A DNA stretch of 64,000 bases. Source: Arsenicibacter rosenii (GTDB lineage: Bacteria > Bacteroidota > Bacteroidia > Cytophagales > Spirosomataceae). Position 1 is the stretch's first letter, and each line of letters begins with the position of its first letter. The DNA is taken from the NCBI RefSeq assembly GCF_001870735.1, contig NZ_MORL01000011.1:94360-158359 (forward strand). Reading direction: 5' to 3'. Position numbers and translations under genes: made by a program. Positions 44,239 to 53,323 of this stretch are shown piece by piece. The notes under the pieces were generated by a model. That model worked only from the letters and a program-made list of their open reading frames with translations, was not told where the DNA came from and did not search any database.

Positions 44239-44354
44239 CAAAGACTTTAAGGCTTAGCAAATTAGCTTATATCCACCAATAATGTGTACAGTAAAACGGT
44301 CCTTTATCTGTACGCCGCCCCCAATCACCCCGCAGATGTGAATTCCGCAAAAAT

Positions 44355-44403
44355 TGTGTAAAGAAAACCCGTTCAGTAAACTTCGTTCAGTTATTTTTAC
44401 ACA
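44355..44403. repeat. Imperfect inverted repeat upstream of the resolvase (possible res site)
   Basis: Arms TGTGTAAAGAAAAC (44,355-44,368) and GTTATTTTTACACA (44,390-44,403) match at 12 of 14 positions. The central segment contains GTTCAG twice (44,371-44,376 and 44,385-44,390). Placement 25 nt before the serine resolvase gene is typical for a crossover or operator site. Confidence 0.45.
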
Positions 44404-44428
44404 TCACCCGTTTTTCTGAACAAATGCT

Positions 44429-44998
44429 ATGAGGTTTGGCTACGCCCGGGTATCGACCTCGGAACAAAATCTGGATATGCAGCTTCAGGCGCTGATGACG
44501 GCTGACTGCGACAAAATATATTATGATACCTTAAGCGGTACCAAACGAGACCGCCCGCAACTCGAAGAACTGCTGAAGGCACTTCGCTCCGGAGACGAGG
44601 TGGTTGTCTGGCGGCTGGACCGTCTGGGACGGTCGCTGGTCCATCTCATTGAGCTGGTCAATAATTTTTCCAGTCAGGGCATCAGTTTCTCCAGCCTGCA
44701 TGAAAAGATTGATACCAGCTCCCCCAGCGGAAAGCTGATCTTCCATATCTTTTGTAGTCTTGCCGAGTTTGAGCGGGAGCTGATCAGGGAGCGGACAATG
44801 GCCGGACTGGAAAGTGCCCGCAGACAGGGCCGTACCGGCGGCCGGCCCAAAGGAATGTCGGAAGATGCGGAGAGCACTGCCCGCATTGCCGAAACGCTTT
44901 TCAGGGAGAAGCACACGGTAACCGAAATAGCCAAACGGCTGAAAAAATCAAAGGTTACTGTCTATAAATATCTGCGCGAACGGGGTGTAGAAGTTTAA
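44429..44998 (+). CDS. Serine recombinase (resolvase/invertase family)
   Basis: A 189-aa protein, typical of Tn3/Hin resolvases. The N-terminal catalytic domain has FGYARVSTSEQNLDMQ (catalytic Ser10 in VSTSEQN), DTLSGTKRDRPQLEELL, VVWRLDRLGRSLVHLIELV and FHIFCSLAEFERELIRERT. A C-terminal HTH follows (GRPKGMS, TVTEIAKRLKKSKVTVYKYL). It could invert or resolve DNA next to its site. GC content is back to that of the phage core. Confidence 0.93.
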   Translation: MRFGYARVSTSEQNLDMQLQALMTADCDKIYYDTLSGTKRDRPQLEELLKALRSGDEVVVWRLDRLGRSLVHLIELVNNFSSQGISFSSLHEKIDTSSPSGKLIFHIFCSLAEFERELIRERTMAGLESARRQGRTGGRPKGMSEDAESTARIAETLFREKHTVTEIAKRLKKSKVTVYKYLRERGVEV

Positions 44999-45007
44999 GC
45001 AAAAACC

Positions 45008-45250
45008 ATGTTTTACGTATACGCCTCCAAAAAGAACAGCCCGGACTATAAGGAATTCATCATTCCCAGAAATTCAGGCTATAACTGCACTTCCTGGATC
45101 AGGATCACCATTAAGGGGAAAGAAGAATTTCTGGTAAGAAGACTGACCGGTCATCCCGAGATGAACGAATCTGACTGGGAGATAAAGAAGAATTATGCCT
45201 TCCCGTCAGCATTGCTCAACGAGTTCTTAAGGCTGGACTTTTTTGAGTAA
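45008..45250 (+). CDS. Small hypothetical protein downstream of the resolvase
   Basis: An 80-aa protein starting 9 nt after the resolvase stop, so co-transcribed. It begins MFYVYASKKNSPDYKEF and is beta-rich in the middle (WIRITIKGKEEFLVRRL). No family is recognised. A small accessory or DNA-binding role is possible but unsupported. Confidence 0.55.
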   Translation: MFYVYASKKNSPDYKEFIIPRNSGYNCTSWIRITIKGKEEFLVRRLTGHPEMNESDWEIKKNYAFPSALLNEFLRLDFFE

Positions 45251-45264
45251 GCCGGCTCGCCTAC

Positions 45265-45414
45265 CTATTTCTGCATTTTTTCCAGCCGCGCAATTGCTGC
45301 TTCCGTGTCAGCTATTCCCTTATCTATTACCTCTTTTTTCTGCTTAAGAATAATAAGCTGGCGCTGGAGCTGCTCCAGCTGCTGCTGAGCTGTTGGCTGA
45401 TCGGACGATGCCAT
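45265..45414 (-). CDS. 49-aa coiled-coil protein (short ORF)
   Basis: An ATG at 45,412-45,414 (minus strand) opens a 49-codon frame ending at 45,265. It encodes a Gln/Glu/Leu-rich helix with leucines at heptad spacing (QQQLEQLQRQLIILKQKK), like a small coiled coil. It sits between two convergent blocks with no competing gene. Short phage proteins of this type exist, but I have no family match. Confidence 0.45.
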   Translation of the reverse strand: MASSDQPTAQQQLEQLQRQLIILKQKKEVIDKGIADTEAAIARLEKMQK

Positions 45415-45613
45415 GAGAAGAGTAGAGTTTACCGGCAATCAACTGGCGGTGCTGCCTGTCCCGCTGCTAAGCTCCATCCCAAAGAGGTAACTATCTGTAC
45501 CATTATAATACAGAAACGGGGGTACAGCACCGCCAACTGAATGGCGGTACCATACCTCTTTGGGAAATTCAATAAGCTTAGCGGGGCAAATATAACAGCT
45601 CGGAACCGGAAAA
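45415..45613. ncRNA. Structured intergenic segment with interleaved inverted repeats
   Basis: Non-coding segment 3' of the AbiC-like gene. GGCGGTGCTG (45,445-45,454) pairs perfectly with CAGCACCGCC (45,525-45,534), and TCCCAAAGAGGTA (45,477-45,489) pairs perfectly with TACCTCTTTGGGA (45,553-45,565). The order left-left-right-right makes the helices interleaved, a pseudoknot topology. CTAAGCT / AGCTTAG arms add a third layer near 45,467 and 45,575. It may be a structured RNA or a DNA recombination element. Confidence 0.4.
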
Positions 45614-46786
45614 CTAAATGTCACTTATGCGATCAGTCATTACCTCGCGTTGCTGCTTTTGCAAGGCAAGGGTTATCTCATCCCATTCAAAATAGTTAAA
45701 TGAAAGCTTATCAGTAGGTAAGGGACTAATATTTGCTAATGGTAGCGGAATGTTTTTAACTAATTTATATTGTTTTATGAATTCACGGTCCCACCATGGT
45801 GTCCCCATCACTGTTAATGAATTATAATAAAGTAAAAGCTGCTCATGGGATGAAATCTGTGCCCTTAACATCCGAATATACTCATTTTTATTCTGTGGAT
45901 TTTGACGCTCAATAAAATCAACAGTCTGGAAAAGATGTCTATAATAATGTCCCAAACGAGCCAAGTGCCCAGCAAAAGGTTTATAGCCAGCTGTTAGAGA
46001 ATAAGCTTTTCCAGCTTTTATCTGAACTTCAATTTTATGTGATGGTTTTCCATCGCCAAAAAATTCAGCTTCTCGTTGTAGTGCTTTTGATTTTGCATAA
46101 CGCTCTATTTCAAGATCTTGCCCTATCCATCGTTGTTGGTAATATTCCAGCTTTTCATAATATTTTTTTCTAAACTCCTCAGGATACGAAAAAAGTAGTG
46201 TATTAACGATTTCTTCTGAAGACTCTCCCAATCCCCAATAAAACGTCACAAACCCTATGTTCACTAATTGTATATCCGTCAATTCAAATTCTGCATGTTC
46301 TTTTTTGTATTCGTTATAAATATTAATGAGGACATAATAGCAAAACTTAAACTCCTTGAACATTGAGATAAACGCCCTCCGGCCTTTTGATGTATTCTTA
46401 ATTGTTATATCTGAGACATTCTCTCTGTGTATATGTAACATCTCAAAGAATAACCCTTCAAAACGACTTCTTTCCGAATCTCTTCCTTGCTCTTCAATCT
46501 TGATTGTCTGATACTGGTTAAAACTATACTGAATCCAGAAAGCGAGAAAAGTCAATAATGCTCCGATAAGACCTATTATAGGTGAAGATACCCCACCTAT
46601 AACATCACCAATCTGACCTAGGCCTTCTATCTCTTTTGCTGAATCAAAAATCGTATTTAGATTATATATGCGCGAAAAAATCAAACCTAACACAAAGATC
46701 ATTGTACCAACAGACAATATGATGCCAAGTGTAACAATTCTATCAACAGCAAAAATCTTTTCCTCCTGTTTCATAATTAAGTACAT
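45614..46786 (-). CDS. AbiC-like putative phage abortive infection protein
   Basis: A 390-aa protein with two N-terminal membrane helices (VTLGIILSVGTMIFVLGLIF and GVSSPIIGLIGALLTFLAFW) and a cytoplasmic domain opening RSRFEGLFFEMLHIHRENVSDI. This FEMLxxHrxxV motif after two TMs is the signature of the putative AbiC-type abortive-infection family. A central KPFAGHLARLGHYYRHLFQTVDFI segment and a C-terminal LLLYYNSL run are also typical. A second Met 12 nt inside (46,774) could be the start. It is AT-rich, unlike the tape-measure gene next to it, and is carried as cargo. Expected outcome is host dormancy or death upon infection by other phages; mechanism unknown. Confidence 0.82.
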   Translation of the reverse strand: MYLIMKQEEKIFAVDRIVTLGIILSVGTMIFVLGLIFSRIYNLNTIFDSAKEIEGLGQIGDVIGGVSSPIIGLIGALLTFLAFWIQYSFNQYQTIKIEEQGRDSERSRFEGLFFEMLHIHRENVSDITIKNTSKGRRAFISMFKEFKFCYYVLINIYNEYKKEHAEFELTDIQLVNIGFVTFYWGLGESSEEIVNTLLFSYPEEFRKKYYEKLEYYQQRWIGQDLEIERYAKSKALQREAEFFGDGKPSHKIEVQIKAGKAYSLTAGYKPFAGHLARLGHYYRHLFQTVDFIERQNPQNKNEYIRMLRAQISSHEQLLLYYNSLTVMGTPWWDREFIKQYKLVKNIPLPLANISPLPTDKLSFNYFEWDEITLALQKQQREVMTDRISDI

Positions 46787-46793
46787 ATAAATG

Positions 46794-46825
46794 AGTGAGA
46801 ATTACTTTATAAAGTAATTCTCACT
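46794..46825. repeat. Perfect 32-bp palindrome between the AbiC-like and tape-measure genes
   Basis: Two 16-nt halves (AGTGAGAATTACTTTA and its exact complement) meet without a loop. It overlaps the first bases of the tape-measure stop codon and ends 7 nt before the AbiC-like start. No T tract follows on the minus strand, so it may be an operator or a junction rather than a simple terminator. Confidence 0.7.
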
Positions 46826-49800
46826 ACAGACTACTCCCCTTCCGGATCTCCTCCACCCGCTCATCCCGCTTTTTAAGCCGGAAATAGTTATTTGACTCAT
46901 TGACGGCGTAAATCACCGCACTGCTCATATCCCGCATCTGCCGGTTCATGGCCCGCATTTCAGCCAGCACCGCCGACTGATCGGCCGGCACAGCAGCCGG
47001 TCCGGAGCCCTGAGCCGCCGAACCACCCGACAACGCTGAGTAATGCCCGCTCTGCTGCACCGCGTTAATCATCCTGGCAAAGCTGGCTACCACCGGCGAC
47101 TGAAGGGCGCGGTTATTAATGATAAACTCCTGCCCTGCCTCGCCGGCGACATAGCTGCGGCTACCCAGCGCGAAATACGTAGGATCCGATACAAACCCTG
47201 ACGGACTGCCCGACGTATCCATGCGCAGGGTATTAATGTCCGTGTATCCGCCAATCGCTTTGGTAGGTGTATTCGGGTTTAATTGTGTCCCCTTAGCAGA
47301 CAGTTCACGGGCACCGGCAGCAGCGATGGCTGCGATAGCGACTCCGGCCTGAATACGTGCCGCCGTTGCCTGGGCTGTACGGATTGCTGCGCCCTGGGCC
47401 GGATTAGCCATGTAAGTACTGGCCTGCGCATTAATCAGTGCAATCTGTCTTTGTAGGTTAATGATTACTTCGGCAATAGCAAATGCTTTCTGAGCCGCAA
47501 TAGCAGCTTTGTAGGCTACCGTATGCTCCTGAAATGTTGATTTCAGAGCTTCGGCAGCCATCTGCCCTGTTTCCTTATAGGTCAGCGCAAGCTCTAATTG
47601 CTTTTCTTTTTCTTTATCCTTCTGAGAAATGAGATCTTTTTGCTGCTGATTTGTTTCCTGTGCATTTTTAGACTGCTGCGCCCCTTTTTCATTCTGATTT
47701 TGCTGTATCTCCTTGTCTATTTTACCGAGGTCCTTCTTCCTTTTTTCGGCAATGGATTTTTCCTTATCCGCAAATCCCTGAAAAAGCTCTTCCAGAGCTT
47801 TATAATGCCCCGAATAAAGGAGTTTTTTTGCCTCCAGATAGATCTCTTCATTATTCAGTTCTCCCGTACGCGCCTGCTCCTGCGTGAGTTTGCCGTCATC
47901 GAGCATGCGCTGAATTTCCCGCGCCCGCAGCTGGCGCTCCAGCTCCAGCTCCTGCTCCGCCTCCGAAAGACGGGTGCTCAGTTCCTGCTGTTTTTTCTCC
48001 GCCTGCTCTTCATTGTACTTCTTCTCGATATTTCCCCATTCCAGCAGGCTCAGCCGACGGATCTCCGTAATTTTCGTTTCGTCGGTTTTGGCCAGCTCAT
48101 ACATTTTACTGTATTTCTCAGCAAAGGCGGCCACCTGCTTTTCATAGTCGGTCTTCTCCCCTTCCATGATCCGCTGACGGGCGTCTTCCAGCATTTTTTC
48201 CAGACTGTCCGCATCCTTTTCGGCCTGGGTTTTCGCATTCCCTTTTTTATCTTTATCCTTAATGGTTGGAGGCGTGACAACCCCGCCGCCCGACTTCATC
48301 CGGTCAAAGACCTCAAGTTGTTTCTGAAACTCCTTATAACCGTCGATTTCCCGCTGTAGCTCGTCTGATCCGGCCATCGCACCACTGTAGGCTTCATTCA
48401 TTTTCTGGCGCTGAATCTCAAAGATGGCCCCGCGACGGGAGCCCTGTTTGAACTTAAAGAAGTTTTCGGCATCATACTTCAGCTTTTCCCAGGCAGTCGG
48501 CTCATTACCGGCCGCCTGCAAAGCCAGCTCTCTCGCCCGTGCCTTCAGGTTGGCCAGCCGGGCCGACGCTTCCGCCATTTTCAGGGCAATGCTCTTTTTG
48601 GTGTTTGCCTGCTCCTGCGCCGACAGATCATTGTACGTCGAGACTTTTTTGTTAAGCTCATCCTGCGCGCGGGAATGGTTGATGATTTCCCGCTTGAGCT
48701 CAAACTGAATGCGGGCCTGCTCCCGGGCGATGGCCAGATTCTGCTCCGCGTGCTCGGAAGAGCGTTTCACGATGAACACCAGCGCCGTCATGGCGGCTAC
48801 CACGGCACCGATCGGATTCGCCGCAAGGATGGCATTAAAGCCGGTCCATACACCACGGGCAATGGTGACCGCCGCTGTCTGGAGCGAAATCTGTCCGGTG
48901 AGCACGCCGGTGGTAAACGCGTAGGCTTTGGTAGCTGCTTCGCTGATGATCAGCCAGCGGAAGCCCGCCTCGTAGGCTACCTTCCGGTAGGTCTCGGCGG
49001 CGGTATTGGCGACCGTGGCCAGCGTGGCCTTGATGGTAGCACCGTAATAGGCCACCGTCGCCGCCGCAAACAGGTACAGGTACTCCTGATTCTCTTTGAG
49101 CCATGGCCCCAGACGGGAAAGCACTCTGGTGAATTCAAGGGTATTATGGACCGCCTTAACCAGAAAGTTCTGTAACCCCTCTGACGTCAGCAGTCCGCTG
49201 AACCACTCATTAAGGTCTTTCAGGTCCTTAGCCAGCTGATGATTCCGGGCAGCCGCCTCTTTGGCAAGGCTGCTGCCTTCGGCCATTGCCTTTGCCGTGA
49301 GCCGGAATTTGGATTCAACCAGGGTTGTGTTATTGGCCAGTATGCTCATCACTTTGGCCGACTCCTGACTTTCGACCTTCAGGGCGGCCAGCTGCTGCTG
49401 CACCTGCGTGGCGGTCATACCCTTGAAGCTGGCAGCCAGCTGACGGATAAATTCATCGGGCTTCGTATTGATGAGGGCTTCCAGTTCTTTTTTGCTCATC
49501 CGCAGCTGCTGACCAAACAGATCTGACTCTTTAGCGGCGGTCGATAACAGTCCCGTCAGGCCGGAAGCGGCAATCTCAGCGGTCAGCCCCAGCTCCTGAA
49601 ACGAAGCACCCAGTGCCAGCGACATCGTTAAGCTCGGGGCCAGATCACCCATCTGGCCGATTCTGGTTACGAACTCAGCAATCACCGGCCCGGTGGCAGC
49701 ACCGTCAGCACCCAACTCGTTAACTGCCGACCCGATATCGTTGATGGCCTTACCGATATTCATGGTTTTCGTCTCCTTGTAGAGTTTGGCAATGCCGCCG

Positions 49801-50405
49801 AAAACCTTACCTACTTCTTCAGCTCCCCCCTTGAACTCATCGCCCAGCGCCACCACCGCCATGTCCGTGTTTTTTACAAAATCAACCAGCTCGGCATTGG
49901 CTATGCCCAGCTGGCCACCGACCACCGCAATGCTGCGCAGATCATCATTACTGGTACGTGTATCGATGTTTTTAAGCTCCCGGTTAAGCTCCTTTACCTT
50001 CTGCGAAGAAAGGCCGGTCGCTTTTTCAATGTCAGCGAACGCATCGCGCAGCTTCATGGTCCGGTTAATCGTATCCGGAACCAGGGAGGCAAACTGCTGC
50101 AGCCCCCAGGTCATCACGTTGCCCCCTACCACACCGACGGCCACCGTGCCCATTTCCTTTTTAAAGCGCTGCCAGGCGGTGGTGACCTGACTCAGGGTGC
50201 TCATCTGCGCCCGGTAGGCGGCATTCATGGCGTTAAGTTCTTTGACCTTCTGCCGGTACAGCTCCGGATTGTCCGCCTCCTTCATTTTCAGCACCTCGGA
50301 GCGCAGCCGGGTGGTGGCCAGTGAAATTTCCTTCAGCGAGGCCTTGGCCTGCTCGCCGTTGATGACCAGACTGATTACAGCCCGGTCGTTCTGGGTGGTT
50401 GCCAT
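46824..50405 (-). CDS. Phage tail tape measure protein
   Basis: A 1193-aa protein. The N-terminal third is coiled coil with the classic tape-measure domain (LRDAFADIEKATGLSSQKVKELNRELKN, DLRSIAVVGGQLGIANAELVDFVKNTDMAVVALGDEF). A hydrophobic middle follows (AFTTGVLTGQISL, then LAANPIGAVVAAMTALVFIV) and a long helical Glu/Gln/Lys region (about 600-950). Its length sets the tail length of a long-tailed (siphovirus or myovirus) phage. It shares one base with the stop of the gene upstream (TCAT overlap). It is the last gene of the late operon. Confidence 0.93.
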   Translation of the reverse strand: MATTQNDRAVISLVINGEQAKASLKEISLATTRLRSEVLKMKEADNPELYRQKVKELNAMNAAYRAQMSTLSQVTTAWQRFKKEMGTVAVGVVGGNVMTWGLQQFASLVPDTINRTMKLRDAFADIEKATGLSSQKVKELNRELKNIDTRTSNDDLRSIAVVGGQLGIANAELVDFVKNTDMAVVALGDEFKGGAEEVGKVFGGIAKLYKETKTMNIGKAINDIGSAVNELGADGAATGPVIAEFVTRIGQMGDLAPSLTMSLALGASFQELGLTAEIAASGLTGLLSTAAKESDLFGQQLRMSKKELEALINTKPDEFIRQLAASFKGMTATQVQQQLAALKVESQESAKVMSILANNTTLVESKFRLTAKAMAEGSSLAKEAAARNHQLAKDLKDLNEWFSGLLTSEGLQNFLVKAVHNTLEFTRVLSRLGPWLKENQEYLYLFAAATVAYYGATIKATLATVANTAAETYRKVAYEAGFRWLIISEAATKAYAFTTGVLTGQISLQTAAVTIARGVWTGFNAILAANPIGAVVAAMTALVFIVKRSSEHAEQNLAIAREQARIQFELKREIINHSRAQDELNKKVSTYNDLSAQEQANTKKSIALKMAEASARLANLKARARELALQAAGNEPTAWEKLKYDAENFFKFKQGSRRGAIFEIQRQKMNEAYSGAMAGSDELQREIDGYKEFQKQLEVFDRMKSGGGVVTPPTIKDKDKKGNAKTQAEKDADSLEKMLEDARQRIMEGEKTDYEKQVAAFAEKYSKMYELAKTDETKITEIRRLSLLEWGNIEKKYNEEQAEKKQQELSTRLSEAEQELELERQLRAREIQRMLDDGKLTQEQARTGELNNEEIYLEAKKLLYSGHYKALEELFQGFADKEKSIAEKRKKDLGKIDKEIQQNQNEKGAQQSKNAQETNQQQKDLISQKDKEKEKQLELALTYKETGQMAAEALKSTFQEHTVAYKAAIAAQKAFAIAEVIINLQRQIALINAQASTYMANPAQGAAIRTAQATAARIQAGVAIAAIAAAGARELSAKGTQLNPNTPTKAIGGYTDINTLRMDTSGSPSGFVSDPTYFALGSRSYVAGEAGQEFIINNRALQSPVVASFARMINAVQQSGHYSALSGGSAAQGSGPAAVPADQSAVLAEMRAMNRQMRDMSSAVIYAVNESNNYFRLKKRDERVEEIRKGSSL

Positions 50406-50884
50406 CAGATTGTAATATTAATGGATGTGGTTAATGCATTTTCCAGCAGATCGACCGGAATATTGACATAGTAGCGCACCATCAGCTCCCGCAGCCGGTG
50501 CACCTCATAGGCCTTGCGTTTTGCGTACCAGCGTTTAGGGCGGCGCTTGATGGGATCCCCGTTGGCCCGCACACGGGAATATTTCGAAAGGGCATAGTCA
50601 ACGCCCTTCCCTACCCCCATGTCGACAAAGCGCCCGTACTTCAGAAAGGAGATCATGATCCCTCCCGAGGAGAGGTCAGCCATGCGCACCTGCTGCCGCC
50701 AGTTGGTCCGCAGCTCTCCGGTGCGGGTTGCCCGGCTGACGCGGGAGCGGGTACGGCGGTCGTAGCGGGAATAGACTTTCCTGTCCAGCTCCTTTCGGAA
50801 CCGGTCTACGGTAATATCGGTCCAGGCGGCAAAAAGCCCCTTCAGGTTAATACGCTGATTAATGTCCAGCTCGCGGTAATTCAT
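50405..50884 (-). CDS. Basic phage structural protein
   Basis: A 159-aa, Arg/Lys-rich protein (SRYDRRTRSRVSRATRTGE, RRPKRWYAKRKAYEVHRL). No family is recognised. Its start overlaps the stop of the 694-aa gene and its stop overlaps the tape-measure start by one base each. The tail-operon position suggests a tail completion, chaperone or neck protein. Confidence 0.6.
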   Translation of the reverse strand: MNYRELDINQRINLKGLFAAWTDITVDRFRKELDRKVYSRYDRRTRSRVSRATRTGELRTNWRQQVRMADLSSGGIMISFLKYGRFVDMGVGKGVDYALSKYSRVRANGDPIKRRPKRWYAKRKAYEVHRLRELMVRYYVNIPVDLLENALTTSINITI

Positions 50885-52968
50885 CAGATCAGAATATCAT
50901 AATCATCGCCGATGGTGACATAGAACGATGTGGTCTGGATATAGATCGGGGTGCTCCAGCCTGCGGGTATTTTCCCTTCTTCCGGAAGCGGCGGCTCGCC
51001 CTGCATCAGGACAGTTTTCTGACTCTCCAGTTGCTGGACGGCACCGGTGATCGTGTAGGTTTTGATCTGCTGCTCCAGCCGGTCGGGATAGCTCTTTGCC
51101 GTGTTACGGTCCGTAGTGTAAAACCGTTTGGTGCGCGACATGAATATATTCACCGACAGGGGCAACTGACCGGCTGACACCGGCTGACTGCGGGCGGCAT
51201 CCTTCCAGACCTTCACGGTCAGGCTACGGATTTCGTGCACTATACCAATCACACCTGTACGCGACTCGAGCACCGTCTGGATCAGCTCGACATAGACCAG
51301 CGGATCCGGAGTGATCCGGGGAATATCGGCTCCGTCCGGAACGGTGTAGGCCTCCAGCTCGGTAGTCAGTTTGCCCGACGAGCCGGGCGCTTCAGCCCTG
51401 ACCTGCCCCGGCAGCAGGCTCACGTTCTGCCCGTTGAAGCTGCACATCAGCGGCTCGTGCAGCTGTAGCCCAGAAAGCCGCTGCGCCGGGATGAGCAGGT
51501 CAACCGTTACCTTGCGGTTCTTATCGAGAAAATCATAGTAGAGCTTCAGCCCCGTATTCCAGCCGCCGTAGGTGCCCGACATGCGCGGGGCTACCTGCCC
51601 GATGACCTCCTGCCGGCCGTTTCTGACGTCGGAGGTGCCCAGCGGGTATCTCCCCCCCTGCGAGTCATCGACCAGACCACGATAGGAAAGCAGTCTCAGC
51701 CCTACCGCATTCTGGATATTATTATCTTCGATATAGCGATCCGATTGTTTGTAGGCCGGATCGAGAATCGTGCCCGGCTGACGCACGACCGGCACCATCC
51801 AGCGGGCCGATGTGCTGTAGGGGGCGGGAATATAAGTCATCTGCGTGGTGCCGACCTGTAGAGAAACCGGCTCTCCTCCCTTGCCCAGCACGTAGGTTTT
51901 CGGGATGCCCGGCCGTAGATTTCCCTGCGGATCGGGCATCTTAAAGAGCTCATCCGCCGGATCGATATATTCTTCCAGCGTAAAGCCCTTACCTGACGGC
52001 TCCTCAATGCCGTAGCCGGCCAGCTGAAACTCCCGCCAGTCCTGAATCGCCCGCCGGTTTTTCCAGATGTCGGCATAGCGCCGCACGGTGCAGATCTTGT
52101 CGGTTGAGTTGAAGCTGTAAATAAGCCCGTAGCGCGCCTTGACGGCTTTCAGAAAATCCGACACCGACAGATCCGGCAGGTGCAGTTTCGGATACATCAG
52201 ATTACCGGCCAGCGCATTGAATCCGGAGGCCTGATGCATGGCCGTCAGGTTCAGAATCGTCAGGCGCTGCACTTCCGGCTCAGCGAAAAAGTCACCCGCC
52301 AGCCGGTAGCCGGCTGCCAGCATGATCTGCTCAAATACGTACCAGAGATACAGCTGGGGACTGATCAGGTGCCCGAATACGGAGCCCGTATCGACGCGGA
52401 AATCCGATCCGCTCCAGCCGTTGAGATAGCCCGTCCGCACGAATCCGGAAAGCTTATCGGCCGTAAAGGCTTCTTCAATCTGCAGATCGTTTTTGATCGG
52501 GAAAAACGTGAACGGGTATGTCCCGGGCGGCATCTGTGCAATCTGCTTCAGGCGGTCTTTCAGAGAAATGTAGCTTCCGGAAAATATCCCGTCACCCAGG
52601 TGCAGATACTCCGGCAGCACGTCGCCGATCTGTTTGTCGCGCAGCTGCGGCCAGACCTCGCCGGCATCAATCTTCAGATAACCGTCAATTTTCCCTTCGT
52701 TAATCCGGTAGGCAAACAGGCATTTCCGGTACAGCACGCCCTGCAGCTGCACGTTTACCGGCAGCTCCATGACGGGCCGGGTGCTGGCCGGCCGGTAGGC
52801 GTACTTTAAAAACCGCTCGTTGTTCTCATTTAGCGGAGCCGATATCGGATAGGAAAACGAGCCGGGCAGCTCATCGCCGGCCAGCCAGCCCGAAGCCTGC
52901 TCGACGGTGATACTCTGGCCGGCCGGCAGCTGCAGGGAAAGCCCTTCGGCATTGCGGATCTCAATCAT
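50884..52968 (-). CDS. Putative phage baseplate/tail-tip protein
   Basis: A 694-aa protein with a beta-rich N-terminus (MIEIRNAEGLSLQLPAGQSITVEQ), a helical middle segment (LSVSDFLKAVKARYGLIYSFN) resembling hub proteins, and a C-terminal half of strands. It lies directly upstream of the tape-measure pair in transcription order, with one-base overlaps. By position and size it is probably a baseplate hub or distal tail protein; no catalytic motif is seen. The exact family is not recognised. Confidence 0.6.
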   Translation of the reverse strand: MIEIRNAEGLSLQLPAGQSITVEQASGWLAGDELPGSFSYPISAPLNENNERFLKYAYRPASTRPVMELPVNVQLQGVLYRKCLFAYRINEGKIDGYLKIDAGEVWPQLRDKQIGDVLPEYLHLGDGIFSGSYISLKDRLKQIAQMPPGTYPFTFFPIKNDLQIEEAFTADKLSGFVRTGYLNGWSGSDFRVDTGSVFGHLISPQLYLWYVFEQIMLAAGYRLAGDFFAEPEVQRLTILNLTAMHQASGFNALAGNLMYPKLHLPDLSVSDFLKAVKARYGLIYSFNSTDKICTVRRYADIWKNRRAIQDWREFQLAGYGIEEPSGKGFTLEEYIDPADELFKMPDPQGNLRPGIPKTYVLGKGGEPVSLQVGTTQMTYIPAPYSTSARWMVPVVRQPGTILDPAYKQSDRYIEDNNIQNAVGLRLLSYRGLVDDSQGGRYPLGTSDVRNGRQEVIGQVAPRMSGTYGGWNTGLKLYYDFLDKNRKVTVDLLIPAQRLSGLQLHEPLMCSFNGQNVSLLPGQVRAEAPGSSGKLTTELEAYTVPDGADIPRITPDPLVYVELIQTVLESRTGVIGIVHEIRSLTVKVWKDAARSQPVSAGQLPLSVNIFMSRTKRFYTTDRNTAKSYPDRLEQQIKTYTITGAVQQLESQKTVLMQGEPPLPEEGKIPAGWSTPIYIQTTSFYVTIGDDYDILI

Positions 52969-52970
52969 AG

Positions 52971-53273
52971 CTAGTCGGTATCAGGCAGCTCGACGGTCCG
53001 GCCGGCGAGTGCATGGGTGGAATCGGTCAGAAACTCAATTTGTCCGTCCGTAATAAAACTGTGGCAGATATGCATCGTATCGCCTTTGGGATAGCGTACC
53101 AGCAGGCTGGCGCGGATGGTCGGCCGGACCGGATCATTGTTGTAGCTCCAGACGGGATAGCCCCGGCCGTCGATAACATTAAAGCCGTGATAGCTCTCGC
53201 AGCCCGGGCAATAAAACAAGTGCGTCGGCCAGCTATCGCGTTTGCCGTCAGGGTTCAGATCAAGAATCTTCAT
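52971..53273 (-). CDS. DUF6527 family protein
   Basis: A 100-aa protein matching the small DUF6527 phage family: FYCPGCESYHGFNVI with a CxxC...H pair, PVWSYNNDPVRPTIRASLLV, and the strongly conserved CHSFITDGQIEFLTDSTHALAGRTVELPD. A zinc-ribbon-like fold is likely. It lies 2 nt before the 694-aa gene. Function unknown, though common in phage late regions. Confidence 0.88.
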   Translation of the reverse strand: MKILDLNPDGKRDSWPTHLFYCPGCESYHGFNVIDGRGYPVWSYNNDPVRPTIRASLLVRYPKGDTMHICHSFITDGQIEFLTDSTHALAGRTVELPDTD

Positions 53274-53323
53274 GGTGTGGTCAAAAAATCAGGTCGGGAC
53301 ATGATTGTCCCGACCAATGGGTA

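Noticed and set aside
45415..45613. Template repeat of a diversity-generating retroelement
   Set aside because: No reverse transcriptase or accessory variability gene is present, and the repeats are inverted and not adenine-variable direct copies.
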